A stretch of 64,000 nucleotides of DNA from Primulina eburnea (Eukaryota; Streptophyta; Magnoliopsida; Lamiales; Gesneriaceae), in contig NC_133110.1 in the NCBI RefSeq assembly GCF_022965805.1, positions 30,624,668 through 30,688,667 of the forward strand. Reading direction: 5' to 3'. The notes below the pieces were generated by a model that saw only the letters and a list, made by a program, of their open reading frames with translations, ran no database searches and was not told where the DNA came from. Both the position numbers and the translations under genes were made by a program. Below are positions 56,598 through 64,000 of the stretch, piece after piece. The first letter of the stretch is position 1; each line of letters opens with the position of its first letter.

Positions 56598-58403
56598 TGT
56601 GGGGACCCGGGCTCTAACTCAATTCTTTTGGGATTTATTGGATCTTTGCTCGAAAATGTGGGTCAAAATTTTGCTTTTAACATTAATTCAAATGTATAAT
56701 TAAAGCATAACATGTCTTTATATTAATTAAACAACATCATGTACATACATGTCTATTTAGTACAATCATACGCTAGTGTTTAAATACCAACTACAAACAT
56801 TAGTAGTACAGGTCTAATAAGCAAACACTAGAAATCTTCAACGCCCGAGATCTCCACGCTATCATCAATCTCTCATCTAGCTCGAGACCCAGATCCTGCC
56901 CCACCTGTTGCCATGCACACATACAGACACGACAACAGCCGGATAACTCCGGTTAGAACATATCCCAGTATAAAACATGTATGCATGCAATGTAATAATC
57001 ATGTACAAAAGCATAGCATATATCAATGCACATGAATATAAAATCTACAACATGTGAAAGAATACAAATCTGTATTCAACATTTAAATCTTGACTCGACT
57101 CATTTCTAATCTAGGGATCCCGGTGTAAATAAGACGGTATGTCACCTACCCAACCACTCGGGCTGACGGTACGTCTTATTCCTAGACTTCGGTCAACTCT
57201 GTATCGAGGGTCTACACATAGAGAATATCTACTACTATGCGTCGATACACCGAAACATCTAGTTTTGGCCAATCTGCCAATATCTCCTATCTCAGGACTC
57301 GAGTATAAATCAATAAACAATACATTACATAATCAAATGTAATAACAATCTAGTATGTGATTTAGGGAAACTCGTATCAAATCTGAATCGAGTTGTGCAA
57401 TCCCGTGACCACATGAAATATACCTTTCGTCGCACAATGTCTGTCGAGATCTTGAAGTCGTAATGTCGAGTCTGACAATAACAACTCTGAAAGGCAATGT
57501 AGACATACAATATCAATTCCCAACTCAATTCAGCACATATACAATTCAATAATCCATCTCGATACAATTTTGACAGTATAACGGCGTAGCCTCGCGATAC
57601 CGATAATTCAAACTCAACATAACAATATCATAATCAATCCCAATAACTCATAATTTCATCTAAACATCAACATACATTCTGAAATCGGCATAATTTTCAC
57701 ATAACATAAGCTGGAAAATCGAAACAGCATCATACGACGTCTGAAAATCGATCCGTTCACGTTTCTACGATGCTTATAATCTCAAGAACACACATTATAC
57801 ATAATATCACAATTTCCTCAACACACCTTTTTCAAACCATGCTGAAAGTTAACAATACTCACATCCTTTTGAAGCTCTTGAGGAGAGGAATACAAATCTA
57901 TGCTTGAATCACAATTTGGATTCGTAATTCTTGCACTAGGTGATTTCTAAGCTATGAAGAAGCTTGAGGGTATGAACTTGTTCTCGTTTCTTGCTGCCAG
58001 AAATTGAAGAAATGAAGACTCAGCTCAATTCATATATATATACACGCCATGTGTCATCATAAGAAAAGGAGGTGGATCTCTCGCATGCAGCACCGCGGGT
58101 GCGGTAGTTCAGGAGCGCGGGTGCGCTATGTTCACGGCGAGTTCATCCAAAAGTGCAGCACCTAGACCACGGGTGCGGTCTTGCTTGCACCGCGGGTGCA
58201 GTCTTGCTTCGGATAAATTCACCAACTTTCTATCTAAACACCGCGGGTGCGGTGCTTCCTAGCACTGCAGGTGCGGTGTGGCTTCGGCCAGGCTCATTCA
58301 AAATTCCATAATCCATGAAATCTTTGATATTTTCCTCTTACGACATGTATTCTCATATCCTCCGAGTATCATGTTAATGAAACTAATAATCTCGAGCCTT
58401 ACA
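56598..58403 (-). repeat. Solo LTR of the E/H Ty3 family (1806 bp)
   Basis: Complete LTR on the minus strand (TGTAAGGCTCGAG at 58403 to GGGTCCCCACA at 56598), formed by recombination between the two LTRs of an inserted element. Contains a dyad array (58094-58275) and a TATA box (58033-58042). Confidence 0.95.
58094..58275 (-). promoter_or_regulatory. Paired dyad array of the solo LTR
   Basis: Dyads CGCGGGTGCG (coding strand CGCACCCGCG) start at 58094/58116, 58168/58191 and 58242/58266: spacing 22, 23 and 24 bp, pair intervals 74 and 74 bp. On the coding strand the TATA run begins at 58042, 61 bp after the start of the last dyad. Confidence 0.75.
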
Positions 58404-60931
58404 GCCAGACCAGTTAAGCTGACAAGACTGATGATGTATGTCATCACTGCAAGAAGCCTGGACATTGGAGGCGTAACTGCAAAGAATATCTTGCCCAGAA
58501 AAGTTCTGGAAATGGTATGTTCTACATTGAAGTAAACATTTCAGTTAACTCTACTTCTTGGGTATTGGATACCAAATGTTGCTCACATCTCTGTAATGGG
58601 TTACATGTGATGGGAAGAAGTAGGAAGCTTAAGGGAAGGTGAGACCTTCTTGAGAATGGCTATGGAGCAAGAGTTGCTGCCAAGACCTTAAGAAATGACT
58701 TATTGTTGAACAATGGTTTTAAGTTAATTTTAAGAGATGTTTTGTTTGTACCTTTTTGGTGAAAACAATGTTTCCATTTCTATGGTGATAAAAATGGATA
58801 TTCTTGTTTATTTAGCAAAGGTGTTTGCAACATTTACAAGAATGAATGTTTAATTGGTACTTGAGAACTTGAAAACGATCTCTATAACTTAAAATTGAAA
58901 GATATTCCATTAAATGTCCATTCAAAGGCAGACACCATATGAGATATGGATGGGTAAGCCTCCCAAATATTCTTATCTTAGAATATGGGAGCCCTGCTTA
59001 TGTGAAGCAGGTAGTGGGAGATAAAATTGGATAGTCGATCCATTTTATGTTACTTTGTGGAATATCCAAGGAATTAAGTTGGATATTATTTCTATCATCC
59101 CCAAGAAACAAAAGTGTTTGTTTCTAGGAATGCAACCTTTTTGGAAAAGGAATTTCTATTGGATAGAAAATGGGAGATGATAGAACTCGAAGAGGTTCGA
59201 GAGACACCCACAATTATAGAACCCACACCTGAAGAGCCAAGTGAGGAGATACAAGCTCCTAGAAGATCCGAGAAAGTCTCGAGACCACCTATGAGGTATG
59301 GTCAGCTTCTTGAAGAGGGCCATGATGAGCCTAACCATGGATGTGATCCAAGGATCTTCAAGGAAGCGTTATCTGATGCTGATTCATCCAAATGGCTTGA
59401 AGCTATGGAATCTGAGATGAATTCCATACATTCAAACCAAGTGTTGAATCTCGTGGATCCACCTGAAGGAATTGTTCCCATAGGGTGTAAATGGATTTAC
59501 AAGAGGAAACTTGGGCGGATGGGAAGGTATTGACCTTCAAGGCGCGATTGGTGGAAAAAGGATATACTCAAAGACAAGGAGTTGACTTTGAGGAAACCTT
59601 TTCACCAGTTGCAATGTTCAAGTCTATAAGGATATTGCTAGCCATAGCTGCATGGTATGACTATGAGATATGGCAGATGGATGTTAAGACAGCCTTTCTT
59701 AATGTGGATATTAAGGAAGAGATTTACATGTCTCAAACTTGGAGGGTTTACATCTATCGGAAGTGAGCATATGGTATGCAAACTTCAAAGATCTATTTAT
59801 GGTCTAAAGCAGGCATCTAGGAGTTGGAACCTCAGATTCGATAGTACAATCAAACAGTTTGGTTTTACTAAGAATACTGAGGAACCCTGTGTGTATAAGA
59901 AGGTCAGTGGGAGTGTTGTGACATTCCTGGTGTTTTATGTTGATGACATTCTAATCATTGAGAATTATGTAGGAATGTTGCAATCAACTAAAATATGGTT
60001 AGCAAATGAGTTCTCGATACAGGATTTGGGTGAAGCATCTTTTGTATTAGGAATACAGATCTATAGAGATAGATCAAGAAGATTGCTTGGTCTCACCCAG
60101 TCCACATACATTGATACCATCATGAAGCGGTTCTCGATGGATGAGTCCAAGAGAGGACATCTACCAATGTGTCATGGCGTGTCCCTATCCAAGTCTGTCT
60201 CCCAAGACTGATGCAGAGATAGCGGCGATGACAAGCATTCCTTATGCATATGCGATTTGTAGCATCATGTATGAGATGATATCTACACGTCCTGACGTGG
60301 CTTTCGCACTAAGTGTAGTGAGTAGATATCAATCGAACCCCGGTCTTCCACATTGGAAAGTTGTGAAAGACATCCTCAAGTAGTTGAAAAGGACCAATAA
60401 ATTGTTCTTGGTCTATGGGGTGGAGAACTGAAATTGAAAGGCTATACCGACTCTAGCTTCCAAAGCGATATCGATGACTCAAAGTCAACCTCTGGGTTTG
60501 TATTCATGCTCAATGGTGCTGCTGTCTCTTGGAAGAGTTCCAAGCAAGACAATACTACGGATTCCAGCACAGAGGCCGAATACATTGCTGCATTAGATGC
60601 AGCAAGGGAGGCTGTTTGGATAAGGAATTTCGTCCAAGAGTTGGGCGTTATTCCTAATGGAGTTGCTCCTATCCCGGTGTTGTGTGACAACACGGGAGAT
60701 TTAGCTCAAGCAAAGGAGCCAAGGTCTCATCAGAAGTCCAAACATGTATTGATTAAGTACCACATCCTCGGAGAGATTGTGGAAAGAGTAAGAAGTGTCT
60801 TTTGACATAGTCGGCTCCGCAGATAATGTTGTTGATCCACTAGCTAAGCCTTTTCCTGGACTATTATTCGACAAGCATCGCGAATCAATGGGTTTAAAGC
60901 ATATGGGTAGTTGGCTCTAGTGCAAGTGGGA
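58404..60931 (+). pseudogene. Copia gag end, protease, RT and RNase H of G, integrase core deleted
   Basis: After the solo LTR: zinc knuckle CHHCKKPGHWRRNC, protease with WVLDTKCCSHLCN (the Gly of DTG is Lys), pre-integrase region, then the same jump to TPYEIWMGKPPK as in D (about 58929). RT pieces lie at 59114-60211 ([32 protein letters not shown] at 59936-59947, DLGEASFVLGIQIYRD) and RNase H at 60434-60805 ([39 protein letters not shown]). Frameshifts near 59520, 59760 and 60200, and after 60780. Polypurine tract GCAAGTGGGAGAT ends at 60934. Confidence 0.9.
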
Positions 60932-60934
60932 GAT

Positions 60935-63076
60935 TGTTAGAGTAGGTGCCCGTCGAGCCAAGTGTTGGCCGAGTGTTCACAATGAAACTCTATGTATAAG
61001 CAATCTTTATTTTAGTAATATTTGATATTATTATTTTGGCACATCTTTATCTGTATACCCATGCTAGTTGCATAGATAAAGACCTTGAATATACAAATAG
61101 TAAAAAGAATATGAGATGCTCATATGATGAGTATCATGAAACTCATATTTGTAATACTGTATATTCTAAACGGTTCCTAGTCGATTCAGCCGCCACTAAG
61201 AAGGATATAGACCGCTCGAGTTAGAGACTAGTATCTGCGATGTGAGTACCATGTTTCATTGGTAGGGGACATTGTGATGTCCGAGCATGCAGATAGGTGC
61301 TCCTGGTAGAGTGCACTGAACAACCCTCCATTATAGGACTTTCCAAGTGGTTCTCACTTATCGAGTGGAAAAGTCCTGGTTTATGGTTGTACACCATTAG
61401 TCCTTATGACCCGGGACAATATTGAGACTCTATGTGCTAGCATTTCACTTTGACTTGTTTACCGACTCTTATGGGGTCATCAGGTGGCAAGGTTGGGTGT
61501 CATGTCGAAATATATAGGAGTCGATGCATTGTAGTCGGGGATTCACCGCTTACCTTCGGGTATGGATATCCTATGTGTTATCATGTGTATGTAGGTTGAA
61601 ATCTCTGGCCAGAGTATGGTGGTAATTATGAAAGGAGTTTCATATATTACACCATCGATGCAACTACGACATGACACATAATATCGATTCATTGACAACT
61701 CTCGATAAACCAATGGTTGTCGAATCGATCGGGATATATGAGTTGAAGGGACTGTACTGTACGCTAACCATAATAGAATGGTTCTTGCAGGCACTATCAT
61801 TTGATACCTAGGGAATCATGTAAGCGATGTTGCTATGCGTTTAACATGGTTGGTTGGGTACTATCAGACTTGAGTTCTATCGTTCTTGTTATCAAGGGGT
61901 TGATAAGTAAGAATGGAGCAATTGGGTTATGCTCATATAAGGACATGTTTAGTCCGAGTCACATGGAGATGTGAACCCATGGCTAGTTGTATCAATGAAC
62001 CATTGAGGGCCACACAAGTGGTGGCTTTCTAGATTCCGTTGAGAAGTAAAATTAGTTCAATGTGTTGAACGGCTTACAAAGGAGTTTATAAGCGTAAGGA
62101 AAATTAGAAGTATGACTTCTATAAAGGAGAAACTAGTTCAATGTGTTGAACGACTTATAAATGAGTTTATAAGTGTTAGGAAAAATAGAAGTATGACTTC
62201 TATGAGAGAAATGTAAATTTTAATTTATGGAAGTGTTCCTAAATTAAAAGTTGGCCAAGTGAATAATGTATTTGAAAATTGTGATTTTCATAAACATTAT
62301 TATGGACTAAATTAAATTAATTCAAGTGTTGAATTAATTAAACACTAGTGGACCTAGTAGAGTCCAAATAATTAAATTAATTCAACTTGAAGTAATTAAA
62401 TTATATTGAGTCTTGTAGAGCTCAATTTAAATTAATTATTTAACTAGTGGGACTTGGGTAAATTCAAGTAATGTTTAATTAGTCTCAAATATGTTTGAGA
62501 TAATTAAATTTAGTCCATGGATTTTATTTTGATAAAAACCATATAATATGCATGCATGGGAGGTGAAAGGTTGGGAGACTACTTTTTGAGTTTTCAAGGC
62601 ATGGCATGCAAAAAGTGATTCTACTTTTCCCACTACCAAGACTAGTCTCCCTTCCCCCCATTGTAGAAGCTAATGGCCGAAAAAATTCAAGGGATTCTCT
62701 CCATTTTCTCTCATTTTTCTTGTTCTTCAATTGTTGAAAACAATTCACTTCTCTTTGAAAAATCCTCATATTTTTCTAGTGCATATTATGAGGGGTTCTA
62801 GCTAGTTAGTGGTGGGCTTGATTTTGAAGGAGAGAAGGAGGCTTGGAGGCTTGAAGATTTGTCTTCCTTTCAAGAGCCAAGATTGTTTACAACTTGGTTG
62901 GAGCCATCATCAACCTCAAGAGGTTGATAGGTAACGATTTTCTTACACCCTATGTATGACATAGCTGTGTTTTTGTATTTGCTACATGAAATGAGGGGTG
63001 GCCGAAATTTTCTATGAAAAATTTGATTTTTTAAACTTCCGTTGCGCTTCCGGTCACCGTAACCGATCCCCTTTCA
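60935..63076 (+). repeat. 3' LTR of copia G (2142 bp)
   Basis: Starts TGTTAGAGTAGG and ends AACCGATCCCCTTTCA. Contains the 82 bp duplication around 62051-62210. No gene inside. Confidence 0.93.
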
Positions 63077-63391
63077 GTACTCACATCGCAGATACTAGTC
63101 TCGAACTCGAGCAGCCTATATCCTTCTTAGTTGCGGCTGAATCGACTAGGAACCGTTTAGAATATACAGTATTACAAATATGAGTTTCATGATACTCATC
63201 ATTTGAGCATCTAATATTCTTTCTACTATTTGTATATTCACGGGCTTTATCTATGCAACTAGCATGGTTATACAGATAAAGATGTGCCAAAATAATAATT
63301 TCAAATATTATTAAAATAAAGATTGCTTATACATAGAGTTTCATTGTGAACACTCGGCCAACACTTGGCTCGACGTGCATCTACTCTAACA
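63077..63391 (-). repeat. 5' LTR of copia D, 5' end
   Basis: Matches 35214-35524 of D's 3' LTR (GTACTCACATCGCAG onward) and ends at the TGTTT duplication. It is separated from the rest of this LTR (44009-44939) by F and G. Confidence 0.9.
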
Positions 63392-64000
63392 TGTTTCTCG
63401 TCGCGATGTTAAATTCTTGAGTTACTTTTGGAATACTTTATGGGCTAAACTTGGCACAAAATTGTTGTTTTCTACTACTTGTCATCCTCAAACGGATGGA
63501 CAAACTGAAGTTGTCAATATAACTTTGGGAACACTTTTGCGTGCTATTCTTAAAAAGAACTTGGATTGACATTTCTATGGACTTTATTTTGGGGTTGTAG
63601 AGGACTAAGAAGGGGAGAGATTCTATTTTTGTTGTTGTGGATAGATTCTCTGAGATGGCACATTTTATAGCTTGCCATAAAACCGATGATGCTTCAAACA
63701 TTGCGTATTTTTTCTTTAGAGAAGTCGTTAGGTTGCATGGCATGCCTAGGACTATTGTTTCTAGTCGCGATGTTAAATTCTTGAGTTACTTTTGGAAGAC
63801 TTTATGGGCTAAACTTGGCACAAATATGTTGTTTTCTACTACTTGTCATCCCAAACGGATGGACAACTGAAGTTGTCAGTAGAACTTCGGGAACACTTTT
63901 GCGGGCTATTCTTAAAAAGAACTTGGATTGACATTTCTATGGACTTTATTTTGGGGTTGCCTAGGACTAAGAAGGGGAGGGATTTTATTTTTGTTGTTGT
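63392..64000 (+). repeat. Integrase-derived tandem repeat, segment 3 (continues past window)
   Basis: Array resumes at TGTTTCTCGTCGCG. Unit starts are at 63617 and 63979 (362 bp). The unit split by D totals 364 bp. The catalytic-Asp position reads VSSRD here. The array continues off the right edge, so its true length is unknown. Confidence 0.93.

Larger units (their letters stand above)
52804..63076 (+). mobile_element. Element G: Ty1/copia, plus strand, inserted in the LTR of copia D
   Basis: Second copy of the copia family of D in opposite orientation. 5' LTR truncated (52804-54053), primer binding site 54056-54067, leader, gag 55855-56597 with a solo Ty3 LTR inserted, pol to about 60925, polypurine tract, 3' LTR 60935-63076. 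After 63076 the sequence is D's 5' LTR (63077-63391), so G inserted there. Confidence 0.93.
33456..63391 (-). mobile_element. Element D: Ty1/copia, minus strand, host of E, F and G
   Basis: Ty1/copia element flanked by target duplication TGTTT (33451-33455 and 63392-63396); removal restores a 364 bp satellite unit. Pieces in order: 3' LTR 33456-35524, pol 35525-37997, leader 43305-43994, primer binding site 43995-44006, 5' LTR 44009-44939 and 63077-63391. The protease-pol order, with RNase H at the 3' end and the YVDD motif of RT, identifies copia. Ty3 elements E and F and copia G are nested in it, and parts of gag and of the 5' LTR are lost. Confidence 0.93.

Noticed and set aside
1..64000. 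tRNA, rRNA, snoRNA or intact host genes
   Set aside because: None recognised by eye. TGGTATCAGAGC-type matches are primer binding sites next to LTRs. A tRNAscan or Rfam search would be decisive but could not be run.

Overview
This 64 kb window looks like plant nuclear heterochromatin, most likely from a eudicot (inferred from the element types; no host gene is visible). Almost every base can be assigned to LTR retrotransposons nested inside one another, or to a tandem repeat derived from one of them. There are Ty3/gypsy elements of several families (Tekay/Del-like chromoviruses and a CRM-like family) and one Ty1/copia family. I found no rRNA, tRNA, CRISPR array or host gene. Every coding region carries stops, frameshifts or deletions. 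The best preserved is the Ty3 gag-pol at 47105-51457, with one nonsense codon and one 1-base frameshift.

The oldest layer in view is a tandem array of 362-364 bp units made from the integrase catalytic core of a CRM-like element (25871-27132, 32752-33455, 63392-64000). Three elements sit in or against it. Element B (9300-25870, minus, CRM-like) abuts its left end. Element C (27133-32751, minus, CRM-like) is inserted in it with target duplication GTTAC. Element D (33456-63391, minus, copia) is inserted in it with target duplication TGTTT. Removing C or D together with one duplication copy restores a unit of 363 or 364 bp, which strongly supports the reconstruction.

Second layer, left half: the Ty3 LTR at 7362-9299 ends element 2 (pol 4084-7260), which is inserted in the 3' LTR of B. 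Element 1 (1-4083) is inserted in the pol of element 2. A gag-only Ty3 element of the TR-GAG kind (14433-24249, target duplication TACCA) sits in the gag of B and itself contains a truncated Ty3 fragment H (21042-23742).

Second layer, right half: within copia D there are a truncated Ty3 element E (37998-43304), a nearly complete Ty3 element F (44961-52803, minus) and a second copy of the same copia family, G (52804-63076, plus), which carries a solo Ty3 LTR (56598-58403, target duplication GCCAG) in its gag. Three junctions (21041/21042, 43304/43305, 52803/52804) are best read as deletions that removed parts of two neighbouring elements.

The most unusual signal is in the LTR promoters. At least five LTR families carry arrays of a GC-rich dyad of form CGC-N4-GCG, arranged in pairs 22-24 bp apart, with pairs repeated mostly every 53 or 72-75 bp and placed at set distances upstream of the TATA box. 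The N4 core differs between families but is fairly uniform within an LTR. The spacings are close to whole helical turns, suggesting a phased protein-binding platform. Other points of interest are the integrase-derived satellite, a candidate 5'-leader intron in both CRM-like elements, and an integrase-core deletion shared by the two copia copies.
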